Assembly: GCA_002085445.1 (NCBI GenBank)
Contig: NBMI01000062.1
Location: 1-34,403 of the forward strand
Direction: 5' to 3'
Origin: Candidatus Parabeggiatoa sp. nov. 2
GTDB lineage: Bacteria > Pseudomonadota > Gammaproteobacteria > Beggiatoales > Beggiatoaceae
DNA: 34,403 bases
Position numbers and translations under genes: made by a program. Within the stretch, counting starts at the first letter, position 1, and the number at the start of each line of letters is the position of its first letter. The notes under the pieces were generated by a model. The model searched no databases. It had not been told where the DNA came from and saw only the letters and a program-made list of their open reading frames with translations. Positions 1 through 8,701 of this stretch are shown one piece after another.

Positions 1-169
1 ATAATTTAAAAAGTCAAGTATTAAAATAGTTCAGTCTAAAACGGCACTAAAATAAGTAACTTTGATTAGGTTTGAGTAAGAAATCAAGTGCTAGCAGATG
101 CACCACCTGGGAGAGTGGCAAGGCGAAACCAGTTGCGATAGCAAGAACAATAACTTTAGTTTTCATTGT

Positions 170-224
170 GGTAATTGGTAATTGGTAATTGGTAATTGGT
201 AATCGGTAATTGGCAATTGGTAAT
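170..224. repeat. Heptanucleotide tandem array (GGTAATT)n
   Basis: About eight head-to-tail copies of the 7-base unit GGTAATT, with two single-base variants near the end. Such short tandemly repeated heptamers are known from filamentous cyanobacteria and are common in large sulfur bacteria. The window has other arrays of the same period but different sequence. Confidence 0.9.
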
Positions 225-247
225 GCCGCTACGGTAGTCCTATACTG

Positions 248-293
248 AATGAAAAATGAAAAATGAAAAATGAAAAATGAAAAATGAAAAATG
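248..293. repeat. Heptanucleotide tandem array (AATGAAA)n
   Basis: Six to seven perfect copies of a 7-base unit AATGAAA. A shorter array of the complementary type lies near 547-571. Confidence 0.9.
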
Positions 294-892
294 ATTAAAG
301 TATTGATAAGTCTATAATTTGGCTATGACTTTTCTGAAAAGTTCATTTTGTCATTTTCACAGAATTGAAGTACGTTCCGTATACAAAGAATAGTGATAAC
401 TACTCGTGCATGTATTTAACAAAAATAAACCTAACAAAAACAGTCACTTTTTTTATCAAAAAAATCAGATTTTTTGGAAAAATCGGATTTCTCAGTAGTC
501 AGGTGAAAATGACTCCCAGTCAAATTATATAGTAATGTCATCTTTTCAATTTTCATTTTTCATTTTTCATTAGTATATACTCAGTGCTATAGTATTTTAT
601 AAAATAACGATCCCAGTGCCGTCGCATTAAATCGTTCACAATTAAAAATTCACAATTCATAATCAATCAAGTCTGTACGTTCCGTCTCTTTCTATCAAAC
701 ACTAACAATGTGGATATCCATTGCTGTTTACACAAGCTTTGGTATAACAAAAGTCTTTGTACCAGACAATTAATTTAAGTCATTGATTGTGGAAAATTTA
801 TTTAAGTCATTGAGGGTAATGACAGTAGAAAAAATGTCCGGTACTCAGAACAAAAGTCTAATTAATCTAATTAAACAACAGTTATATAAACC

Positions 893-2091
893 ATGAAAAA
901 ACCGGTCATTTTGTGCGTTGATGATGAACAAATGTTACTTGTTAGCCTCAAACAACAACTCAAGCATCAGTTTGGAAATGACTATCAGATTGAAACGGCT
1001 GAAAGCGGTGAAGAGGCGCTGGATATTGTTGAAGAATTATTTGAAGACAATATCGAATTACCGTTAGTCATCTCCGATCAACTCATGCCTGGAGGCATAA
1101 AGGGAGATGAATTGCTCACACAGATTCATGCCATTGCGCCCAAGACGTTGAAGATTCTTCTAACCGGGCAAGCGAATGCCGAGGCGGTGGGAAAAGCCGT
1201 CAACAGTGCTAACCTTTATCGTTACATGTCCAAACCTTGGGAACCCACCGATCTGAATTTGACGGTAACGGAAGCGATTCGTCGTTATTTTCAAGACAAA
1301 GAACTGGCGCAATTTTATGCGGCTTTAGAGAAAAAAGTGGCCGAGCGTACCCATGAACTGCAAGAGAAAAATCAGTTTTTAGGTATTGCGGTGCATGATC
1401 TGAAAAATCCACTCTCAGCCATTCAGGGCTTTGCCGAGATGGTTCAAAGTGATTTTGATGAGATGCCTAAAGAAGAAATCATCGAGGTTACAGAGCGGAT
1501 TCTTGCCAGTTCGCGGCAAATGTTTGAATTAATCTCAAATCTATTAGAAGTCAATGCGATTGAATCGGGCAAAATAAATTTATCACTGAAAACCATTGAT
1601 ATTTTGCCGACTTTGCAATGGCTCGTTAATCATTATAGTGAAAGAGCGAAAGCTAAAGACATCACCTTGCAGTTTCTGTGTCCAGAAAAACAATACATGG
1701 CTTATGCTAATGAAAATACCACACGCCAAATATTTGATAATCTTATCTCGAATGCCGTCAAATATTCACCTTATGGCAAATGTATCTATGTTCGCATCAG
1801 TCAGGATGATAAGCATGTGCGCTGTGAAATACAAGATGAAGGACTAGGGCTAAGTGATGAAGATAAACAAAAGTTATTTGGTCAATTCACCCGCCTAACG
1901 CCTAAACCCACCGGGGGTGAACATTCGACCGGTTTAGGCATTCGACCGGTTTAGGTTTGTTCATCGTTAAAAAATTAGTCGAGTCACAGCAAGGCAAAGT
2001 CTGGTGTGAAAGTGTTTTAGGGCAGGGCGCAACTTTTACTGTGCAAATTCCCGTCGCAAAGAAGTCATTCTCGCCTATAGATGCGAATTAA
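893..2091 (+). pseudogene. Receiver-histidine kinase hybrid, frameshifted near its 3' end
   Basis: The N-terminal receiver domain (about residues 1-125) carries the acidic pair D10/D11, phospho-acceptor D62, T91 and K114. A short coiled linker leads to a HisKA domain with H168 in the H-box HDLKNPLS, then an HATPase_c domain with N-box (FDNLISNAVKYSP) and G1 box (DEGLGL). The open frame stops at 1954, in the middle of the G2 ATP-lid motif. A 17-base tandem duplication at 1922-1955 causes the stop. Removing one copy restores a frame to 2091 encoding GLFIVKKL and a normal C-terminus, giving 393 residues against 395 for the intact paralogue at 8698-9885. The protein also lacks 11 residues before the H-box that the paralogue has. 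The 353-residue product would lack part of the ATP-binding site and is probably a dead kinase, though its receiver could still work. No strong ribosome-binding site precedes the ATG. Confidence 0.88.
1922..1955 (+). repeat. 17-bp tandem duplication causing a frameshift
   Basis: CATTCGACCGGTTTAGG occurs twice in direct succession (1922-1938 and 1939-1955). The paralogous gene has one copy at the equivalent place. Because 17 is not a multiple of three, the second copy creates a TAG at 1952-1954. Confidence 0.95.
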
Positions 2092-2095
2092 GACT

Positions 2096-2140
2096 TCGTT
2101 AATCCGCGTAATTAGTTGTACTCGCGTAATTAGTTGTACT
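2096..2140. repeat. Two GCGTAATTAGTTGTACT units
   Basis: Two copies of the repeat core GCGTAATTAGTTGTACT, the first preceded by TTCGTTAATCC, sit immediately after the kinase pseudogene. The same family forms arrays at 14018-14272, 14453-14503 and 16037-16386, with a variant near 11500. Confidence 0.85.
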
Positions 2141-2170
2141 AAATTCGTTTATGGCCCCCAATTGAAATTA

Positions 2171-2269
2171 TTCAACACAGAGACACGGAGTTACACAGAG
2201 TTTCACAGAGAAATTTTATTCTTAGCAACTCTGTGAGACTCTGTGGTACTCTGTGAACTCCGTGTTGAA
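2171..2269. repeat. Long imperfect palindrome (ACACAGAG family), copy 1
   Basis: The left arm begins TTCAACACAGAGACACGGAG and the right arm ends CTCTGTGAACTCCGTGTTGAA; together they form a long imperfect stem. A second copy is at 11635-11726. Both copies are preceded by TTATGGCCCCCAATT, so the two elements are joined in the same order in both places. This copy ends about 30 bases before the start codon of the large kinase gene and would put a strong hairpin in its leader if transcription starts upstream. Confidence 0.85.
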
Positions 2270-2301
2270 AATAAGGAGTTAACCTAAGGAGAACAGCAAC
2301 C

Positions 2302-5300
2302 ATGCTAACAATGTCAGACTATCACATCAAAGAACAACTCTATGAAGGCCTTTATTCGGCCGTCTATCGCGCTCTTCGCCAAACGGATAATCAATCCGTC
2401 ATTCTCAAAGTCCTTAAAATTGACTATCCCACGCCAGAAGACATTGCGCGTTTTAAGCGTGAATATAAAATAACTCATACGCTCAATGAGTCTGTCGAAG
2501 GAATAGCCAAAACCTTTGGACTTGAAAAACACGACAATACCTGGTTCATGGTATTGGAAGATTTCAGGGGAGAATCGTTGGCAAATCGGCTCAAAACGCA
2601 ACCGATTGAGATAGAAGAATTTCTGCGTTTAGCCAGTCAGGTTGCCGAGATTGTGGGCAAAATACACCGTCAAAATGTCATTCATAAAGACATTAATCCC
2701 TCCAATCTGATTTGGAACCCTGACACGACTCAAATCAAACTGATTGATTTTGGGATTTCAACCGTTTTGTCTCGTGAAAATCCGAGCATTCGCAATCTCA
2801 ATAGCTTGGAAGGCACATTAACTTATATGTCGCCTGAGCAAACCGGACGAATGAATCGGGCAATGGATTATCGCACCGATTTTTATTCATTGGGTGTCAC
2901 CTTTTATCAGATGTTGACGCAACATTTGCCCTTTGAAGCCGATGATGCGATGGAATTAGTGCATTGTCATCTCGCTAAAAAGCCACCAGCACCGCATGAC
3001 TTCAATTCCAACCTTCCAGCCGTTATTTCAAAAATCATTTTGAAATTGATGGCGAAGACGGCCGAGGAACGCTATCAAAATGCGTTGGGACTGAAAGCGG
3101 ATTTGCAAAAGTGCTTAGCGCAATTGGAGTCAACCGCTCGCATTGAAGATTTTGAGCTTTCCGAGTTTGATATTTCCGAGAAATTTCAAATTCCGCAAAA
3201 GCTCTACGGGCGGAAGCAAGAAACTGAAAGGTTTTTAAGTGCGTTTGAACGAGTCAGTACACCGGCTTTTATTCCAGCTACCCAAAGGAACTTGAGTGAG
3301 GCTGAAGAAAGGCAAGGGCTGGCCGAAATGATGCTAGTCGCCGGCTATTCTGGCATTGGCAAATCGGTGCTGGTGCAGGAAATTTATAAACCCTTGACTG
3401 AAAAACGCGGCTATTTTATTTCTGGCAAATTCGACCAATTTCAGCGCAATATCCCTTACTCGGCCATCGTGACTGCTTTCTCAGATTTAATGCAGCAAAT
3501 TTTAACCGAAAGTGAGGAACAACTCAACCACTGGCAACAAAAACTCTTGAGCGCGTTAGGGCCCAATAGTCAAGTCATTATTGATGTCATTCCTGAACTA
3601 GAACTCATTACCGGGCCAGTGCCGCCAGTGCCTGCCTTAGGGCCAACTGAAGCACAAAACCGTTTTAAGTTAGTATTTCAAAGCTTTATAAGCGTTTTTT
3701 GTCAATCCTCGCATCCGTTAGTCATGTTCCTAGATGATTTGCAGTGGGCCGATTCGGCGACACTCAAACTGATGGAATTGATAATGAATCATAAACAGAT
3801 GCGTTATCTGTTTATGATTGGTGCCTATCGGGATAACGAAGTTAGCGCGACACATCCTTTGAGAATGACGCTTGATAAACTGCGACAAGAAGGGGCCACT
3901 ATTAACCAGATAACCTTAGCGCCTTTAACGCTTGAACATATCACGCAACTGATTGCCGATACCTTGCACACCGAGCAAAAGGCCGTTCAATCATTGGCCG
4001 AATTAGTGACGCGCAAAACCGGCGGGAATCCATTTTTTATCAATCAGTTTCTCAACACCTTATATGAGGAACAATGGCTCAGCTTTGAGGTTGAGTCAAT
4101 GGGTTGGCAGTGGGATATAGCGCAGATTGAGGGCCTCAACATCACCGACAATGTGGTTGACTTGATGATTGGCAAATTGAAGAAATTGCCAGAGGCAACG
4201 CAGCAAGTGTTACGCTTAGCCGCTTGTGTCGGCAACCGCTTTGACTTAAATACCCTGTCTGTCATTAACGAACACTCAGCGGTTGACACTTTCCAAGAAC
4301 TCATGCCAGCGCTTGCCGACGGATTAGTGCTGCCGACGGCCGGGTTAGAAATGATAAGCGATGAGTTTCTTAACGCACAATCTTCAACGCTTACTTTTCA
4401 ATTTCTACACGACCGGGTGCAGCAAGCGGCTTACGCCCTGATTGATGACGAGCAGAAAAAAACGGTTCATCTAAAGATTGGGCGGTTATTGTTAGCCAAT
4501 ACAACACAACGGGCCGACAAACTATTTGAGTTGGTTGACCACCTTAATGCCGGAGGTGAACTGGTTACGGAGGAGGCCGAAAAAATTCAAATTGCTCAAT
4601 GGAATCTGAAGGCCGGTCAAAAAGCAAAGCTGGCGACAGCTTATGAAGTGGCCGTCAACTATTTGACGGTAGGCCTGGAACTTTTGCCAGCCGATAGTTG
4701 GCAAACTCAGTATGATCTAACGCTCGCTCTGTATCTGGAAGCGATGGAAGCTGAATACCTCAACACCCATTTTGCTCAATCAGAACAGTTAGTAGAAATC
4801 GCGTTGCATCAGGCAAAAACACTGCTGGAAAAAGTCAAGGTGTATGAGATACAAATCCAGTCTTATATTACTCAAAACCAGATGACGGCTGCGATAGAGA
4901 CTGGGCGACACGTTCTGGAAATGCTCGGTATTGAGCTTGATAACGACCCACCTTCTCAAGAACTCATTATTGAGGATTTAATCAACCTGCCGCTCATGAC
5001 AGATACCTATAAACTGGCAGCCATGCGGATCTTAATGACAATCATGTCTCCGGCCTTTATTGCCAATCCGGCGCTGTTAGCGCCGATTGCCTTTACGATG
5101 GTCAATCAAAGTCTCAAACATGGGAATTCGCCTCTGGCGACTTACGCCTATGTTTTTTACGGACTTATCCAGTGTGGTGGCATAGAACAGATAGACTCTG
5201 GCTATCGGTTTGGACAACTGGCATTGAGACTGTTGGATAAATTAAATGCGACAGAACTGAAGGCCAAAATTAACGAACTTTTCAATGCATTCATCCGACC

Positions 5301-6363
5301 TTGGAAAGAACATCCTCGGCAAAGCATAGAACCGCTTAGTGATACAATCCAAGCCGGATTAGAAACCGGCGATCTCGAATATGCTTGTTACGCCGCCATT
5401 TACTACTGTACTTATCCGTTTTTGATGGGAGAACCATTGGAATCCGTTGAGCAGAAGTACGAACCCTATACCGAGATGGTTCACCAATTCAAATATGAAC
5501 ACGCCTTTAATTACATCAGTTTATGGAGGGAACTGGTCTCGAAGTTGCGCTCACTCGCCGCCGACAAGAAGAAACTACAAGGCCGGTATTTTAATGAAGC
5601 AGAAATGCTACCACTTTTTCTTGAAACTCAGAATAGCACGTCGCTTTTTGCGTTTTATACGGCCAAAGCGATTTTCCGTTATGTCTACAAAGATGACGCG
5701 GGCGCTGTTGAAAACGCTAGATTAGCTGACCAATATGTAGAAGGTGGCACCGGCATGATTACGGCAGCCCACAATTTATACTATTCGCTGGCGCTCCTAG
5801 CCCACTCTCCTGCTGTCGAAAAGCGCTCGCAGAGAGACTATTTGGAACAAGTGGCGGCTAACCAGCAGAAACTGAAAATATGGGCCAAGCATGCCCCGAT
5901 GAATTTTCATCATAAGTATGAGTTGGTGGAAGCAGAGAAGGCGCGGGTTTCAGGACAAGTTGTGTTGGCAATGGGACTTTATGAGCGAGCCATCAAAGGT
6001 GCTAGGGACAACGGATATCTTCAAGAAGAGGCCTTAGCTTATGAATTAGCCGCCGAATTTTATCTGGTGCAGGGTATGGAAGAGTTTGTCCGCCTCTACA
6101 TCACGAAGGCTCACTACGGCTATCAACAATGGGGCGCTGTGGCTAAAGTTGAAGATTTAGAAGAAAGATATCCTCAATTCTTTGTCCAAGCAACGGTAGA
6201 CAGACATATACCCAGTTTGATGACGACAACAACGCTGTCCTCTCTCACCACGGTAGCTCCTTCTTCCGAAAGCGGCTTGAGCGTCCTCGATTTAGAAACG
6301 GTGATGAAAGCCTCACAAGCCCTTGCCGGCGAAGTGCAATTGGACAAGTTATTGGCAACTTGA
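2302..6363 (+). CDS. Ser/Thr protein kinase-AAA ATPase, N-terminal half of a split trifunctional sensor kinase
   Basis: Start ATG 2302 follows AAGGAGA at 2286-2292. Residues about 7-270 form a Hanks-type kinase: Lys36, Glu54, the catalytic loop H128-K-D130 with N135, DFG at 149-151 and an SPEQ activation-segment motif. Then comes an AAA/STAND-type ATPase with Walker A GYSGIGKS (348-355) and Walker B VMFLDDLQWAD (474-484). A long helical TPR-like region fills residues about 600-1290. This is the usual order in the family annotated as trifunctional Ser/Thr kinase/ATP-binding protein/sensor histidine kinase. The frame ends at TGA 6361-6363. The next codon is ATG, in the same frame, and continues exactly where family members continue (GAF, HisKA, HATPase). 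The intact protein would be about 1847 residues. The lesion is either a nonsense mutation or a stop/restart junction. The kinase half retains its visible catalytic residues. Confidence 0.9.
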   Translation: MLTMSDYHIKEQLYEGLYSAVYRALRQTDNQSVILKVLKIDYPTPEDIARFKREYKITHTLNESVEGIAKTFGLEKHDNTWFMVLEDFRGESLANRLKTQPIEIEEFLRLASQVAEIVGKIHRQNVIHKDINPSNLIWNPDTTQIKLIDFGISTVLSRENPSIRNLNSLEGTLTYMSPEQTGRMNRAMDYRTDFYSLGVTFYQMLTQHLPFEADDAMELVHCHLAKKPPAPHDFNSNLPAVISKIILKLMAKTAEERYQNALGLKADLQKCLAQLESTARIEDFELSEFDISEKFQIPQKLYGRKQETERFLSAFERVSTPAFIPATQRNLSEAEERQGLAEMMLVAGYSGIGKSVLVQEIYKPLTEKRGYFISGKFDQFQRNIPYSAIVTAFSDLMQQILTESEEQLNHWQQKLLSALGPNSQVIIDVIPELELITGPVPPVPALGPTEAQNRFKLVFQSFISVFCQSSHPLVMFLDDLQWADSATLKLMELIMNHKQMRYLFMIGAYRDNEVSATHPLRMTLDKLRQEGATINQITLAPLTLEHITQLIADTLHTEQKAVQSLAELVTRKTGGNPFFINQFLNTLYEEQWLSFEVESMGWQWDIAQIEGLNITDNVVDLMIGKLKKLPEATQQVLRLAACVGNRFDLNTLSVINEHSAVDTFQELMPALADGLVLPTAGLEMISDEFLNAQSSTLTFQFLHDRVQQAAYALIDDEQKKTVHLKIGRLLLANTTQRADKLFELVDHLNAGGELVTEEAEKIQIAQWNLKAGQKAKLATAYEVAVNYLTVGLELLPADSWQTQYDLTLALYLEAMEAEYLNTHFAQSEQLVEIALHQAKTLLEKVKVYEIQIQSYITQNQMTAAIETGRHVLEMLGIELDNDPPSQELIIEDLINLPLMTDTYKLAAMRILMTIMSPAFIANPALLAPIAFTMVNQSLKHGNSPLATYAYVFYGLIQCGGIEQIDSGYRFGQLALRLLDKLNATELKAKINELFNAFIRPWKEHPRQSIEPLSDTIQAGLETGDLEYACYAAIYYCTYPFLMGEPLESVEQKYEPYTEMVHQFKYEHAFNYISLWRELVSKLRSLAADKKKLQGRYFNEAEMLPLFLETQNSTSLFAFYTAKAIFRYVYKDDAGAVENARLADQYVEGGTGMITAAHNLYYSLALLAHSPAVEKRSQRDYLEQVAANQQKLKIWAKHAPMNFHHKYELVEAEKARVSGQVVLAMGLYERAIKGARDNGYLQEEALAYELAAEFYLVQGMEEFVRLYITKAHYGYQQWGAVAKVEDLEERYPQFFVQATVDRHIPSLMTTTTLSSLTTVAPSSESGLSVLDLETVMKASQALAGEVQLDKLLAT

Positions 6364-7845
6364 ATGAACATTCTGATTGAAAATGCTGGGGCCGAAAAAG
6401 GTTTTTTGCTGTTAGAAAAAGCCAATCAATGGTTCATTGAGGCCGAAGGAACAATGGAAAACCGCGACGTGAAAGTTCTGGAATCGGTGCCAATCGAACC
6501 AAATCCCCAACGGGATGGAATTGCGACTACCCTCATTAACTACGTGGCACGCACAACAGACGCGGTGGTACTTGATGATGCTGTCAATGACGGCCATTTT
6601 ACCCGCGATCCCTACATTGTCGCCCGTCAACCCAAATCCGTCTTGTGCGTTCCGTTAGTCAATCAAGGCAAACTTGCTGGCATTGTTTATTTAGAGAACA
6701 ACTTAGTCACAGGCGCGTTCACGCCAAAACGGCTGGAAACGGTGCAACTGTTAGGCGCACAAGCGGCCATCTCGCTTGATAATGCCCGGCTGTATGAAGA
6801 ATTAGCCGAGTACAATCGCACCTTGGAAGCGAAAGTTGCCGAGCGCACACTGGAATTGTCACAAACACTTGAACATCTCAAAGCCACCCAAGAAGAGCTT
6901 GTCCAATCAGAGAAAATGGCCGCACTCGGACAATTAGTGGCCGGCATTGCCCACGAAATCAATACACCGCTGGGCGCGATACGGGCCTCAATTGCGAATA
7001 TTTCAGATGCTCTCAACGAGTCAATCCACCAACTACCCCAATTGTTTCAACGACTGACTCCTTCACGGTTGCAGGACTTCTTGGCCTTGTTAGAAGCCGC
7101 CTTCAAAGACAAGAAAAATATCACTTCCAGAGAAGAACGCAAATTCAAACGAAAACTGATTGCCCAGTTGGAAGATTATGAGATAGACAACGCTGACGAC
7201 ATTGCCGATACCTTAGTCGATATGGGCATTTACGAAGAGATTGAGCAATTTGTGCCGCTCTTGCAGGCCGAAGACAACACTTTGCAAGCCGCGTACAACT
7301 TGTCAATACAACAAACGAGCAGTCAAAATATTATGATGGCTGTGGAGCGTGCCTCCAAAATCGTCTTTGCCCTAAAAAGCTATGCTCACACTGATAGCCA
7401 AGGCCATAAGAAGATTAAAGCCAACGTCACAGAATGTCTCGACGTGGTTTTAACGCTCTATTACACTCAATTGAAGCACGGTATAGAAGTCACCACCCAT
7501 TATCAGGACGTACCTGATATACTTTGTTGTTCTGATGAACTCAATCAGGTGTGGACGAATATTATTCACAATGCGATTCAAGCAATGGACAATCAAGGCA
7601 CGTTAGAAATAACGGTTGCCCAGCAAGACGATTATATCGTTGTCCAAATCACCGATTCTGGCAAGGGTATTGAAGAGAACATCAAACCGCGTATCTTTGA
7701 GCCGTTTTTTACCACCAAACCCGCTGGCGAAGGCAGTGGCTTGGGCTTAGATATTGTCCGCCGAATCATTGACAAACATCAGGGTAGGATTGAGGTGGAA
7801 AGTCGGCCCGGCAAAACCACCTTTAGCGTTTTTTTACCTGTGTAG
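6364..7845 (+). CDS. GAF-sensor histidine kinase, C-terminal half of the split trifunctional kinase
   Basis: This frame is continuous with the upstream kinase gene across one TGA codon. Residues about 1-140 are a GAF domain (ENAGAEKGFLL at the start, CVPLVNQGKLAGIVYLEN near the core). A coiled linker leads to the phospho-acceptor H-box AHEINTPLG with H197. A roughly 120-residue helical insert follows, then HATPase_c with N-box WTNIIHNAIQAM, G1 DSGKGI, F-box FEPFFTTK and G2 GEGSGLGLDIV. All autophosphorylation motifs are present. ATG 6364 abuts the upstream stop but has no convincing ribosome-binding site, so expression as a separate protein would depend on translational restart. The final TAG lies inside a mobile-type repeat (TGTAGGGTGGGCAACG). 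The presence of GAF and the lack of a membrane segment suggest a cytoplasmic sensor. Confidence 0.88.
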   Translation: MNILIENAGAEKGFLLLEKANQWFIEAEGTMENRDVKVLESVPIEPNPQRDGIATTLINYVARTTDAVVLDDAVNDGHFTRDPYIVARQPKSVLCVPLVNQGKLAGIVYLENNLVTGAFTPKRLETVQLLGAQAAISLDNARLYEELAEYNRTLEAKVAERTLELSQTLEHLKATQEELVQSEKMAALGQLVAGIAHEINTPLGAIRASIANISDALNESIHQLPQLFQRLTPSRLQDFLALLEAAFKDKKNITSREERKFKRKLIAQLEDYEIDNADDIADTLVDMGIYEEIEQFVPLLQAEDNTLQAAYNLSIQQTSSQNIMMAVERASKIVFALKSYAHTDSQGHKKIKANVTECLDVVLTLYYTQLKHGIEVTTHYQDVPDILCCSDELNQVWTNIIHNAIQAMDNQGTLEITVAQQDDYIVVQITDSGKGIEENIKPRIFEPFFTTKPAGEGSGLGLDIVRRIIDKHQGRIEVESRPGKTTFSVFLPV

Positions 7846-7890
7846 GGTGGGCAACGTTGTTGCTTTAACAATTAATTATTAAAATTGTAG

Positions 7891-7913
7891 GGTGGGCAAC
7901 GTTGTTGCCCACC
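7891..7913. terminator. GC-rich hairpin after the sensor kinase
   Basis: GGTGGGCAAC and GTTGCCCACC form a perfect 10-bp stem around a 3-base loop, 46 bases after the kinase stop. There is no clear T-tract, so termination is only a possibility. The hairpin is also part of a dispersed repeat. Confidence 0.4.
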
Positions 7914-8197
7914 TTCTGCCATTAAGTCTCGTAGGGTGGGATCGCGGGCGCTACTTTCTCATTATTCCGAATTCTACCGCCCGCTCATCCTTTACCCAGC
8001 TCTCATCGTTATTCCTGATAAGTACAACGGATACTCGAAATAAACGGATAAAAGAGCATTGATTTTTAATAAATCCCCAACGTGGGGGCTACCCGTTAAA
8101 ATTAATAAAAATCAATTCTTTAAAAACTTATGTATCAGGATGAGTTACCCAGCTTGGCTAAAAGCCAAAAATGCTCTTAAAACCTGAAGCAAAGGTT

Positions 8198-8220
8198 AGT
8201 ACCCTTTAGGGTACTTAAGC
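8198..8220. repeat. AGTNSSC-TTTA-GSSNACT palindrome, copy 1
   Basis: AGTACCCTTTAGGGTACT forms a perfect hairpin and is followed by TAAGC. Three other loci (18890-18912, 28601-28623, 28673-28695) have the same frame but different stem bases, with both arms changed together. Confidence 0.85.
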
Positions 8221-8305
8221 TTTGAGCGCAGAGGAACCGCTACTGGTGGTAGTGGAAAACAGATCATTGATAACTGATCAGTGATAACTGACCGGAGAAT
8301 TAACC

Positions 8306-8701
8306 ATGCCCAAAAAAGCCATTTTATGCGTTGATGACGAAAAGACTGTGTTGACTAGTCTAAAAACACAAATAAAAAAGCAATTTGGCAATCATTACAC
8401 GTATGAAATTGCCGAAAGTGCCGATGAAGCGTGGGAAGTGATTGAGGAATTAAAAGAAGACGGCGTTGAAGTCATGGTGATTGTCACCGATTGGCTTATG
8501 CCCAGAGTGAAAGGCGATGAATTTCTCATTCAAGTGCATGATAAATATCCCAACATCGTCAAAGTGATGTTGACTGGGCAAGCCGATGAAGAAGCCGTCG
8601 AGCGGGCACAACGCGAAGCCAATCTCCACCACTGCTTGCGTAAGCCTTGGGATGAACAAGAATTAATTGACACCATTCGTTCTGGTTTAGAGAAACTATG
8701 A
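8306..8701 (+). CDS. Single-domain response regulator (CheY-like receiver)
   Basis: A 131-residue protein made only of a receiver domain: acidic pair D10/D11, phospho-acceptor D62 in TDWLMP, T90 and K113 in RKPW. It has no output domain, so it probably relays phosphate or acts by protein-protein contact. GGAG sits 8 bases before the ATG. Its stop overlaps the start of the next gene (ATGA at 8698-8701), indicating translational coupling with the receiver-kinase hybrid downstream, its likely partner. It resembles the receiver halves of the two hybrid kinases in this window (same CVDDE and LTGQAxxEAV motifs), so all three probably arose by duplication. Confidence 0.93.
   Translation: MPKKAILCVDDEKTVLTSLKTQIKKQFGNHYTYEIAESADEAWEVIEELKEDGVEVMVIVTDWLMPRVKGDEFLIQVHDKYPNIVKVMLTGQADEEAVERAQREANLHHCLRKPWDEQELIDTIRSGLEKL

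Larger units (their letters stand above)
1..892. other. Repeat-rich intergenic region
   Basis: I see no credible gene in this stretch. It holds heptanucleotide arrays at 170-224, 248-293 and about 547-571. It also has the motif ACGGAACGTAC, in reverse orientation near 369-380 and in part near 675; the same motif recurs at about 19466-19476 ahead of the SMC operon. Two direct copies of TTTAAGTCATTGA lie shortly before the first gene, near 774-815, and could be regulatory, but I cannot identify a factor. Every start in this interval opens only a short frame. Confidence 0.7.
7846..8305. other. Intergenic repeats and hairpins
   Basis: No gene seen. Contents in order: two direct copies of TAGGGTGGGCAACGTTGTTGC (the first starts on the preceding stop codon), a GC-rich hairpin at 7891-7913, a GTACAACGGATACTCGAAAT repeat near 8021 that recurs near 17562, a CCCCAACGTGGGG hairpin flanked by AT-rich complementary arms (about 8057-8116), the AGT...ACT palindrome at 8198-8220, and a doubled TGATAACTGA near 8268-8290 just ahead of the next gene. 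Confidence 0.75.

Noticed and set aside
6361..6363. TGA read as selenocysteine
   Set aside because: The position is a plain linker between domains, with ATG next; I see no selenocysteine-insertion hairpin and families have an ordinary hydrophobic residue here.
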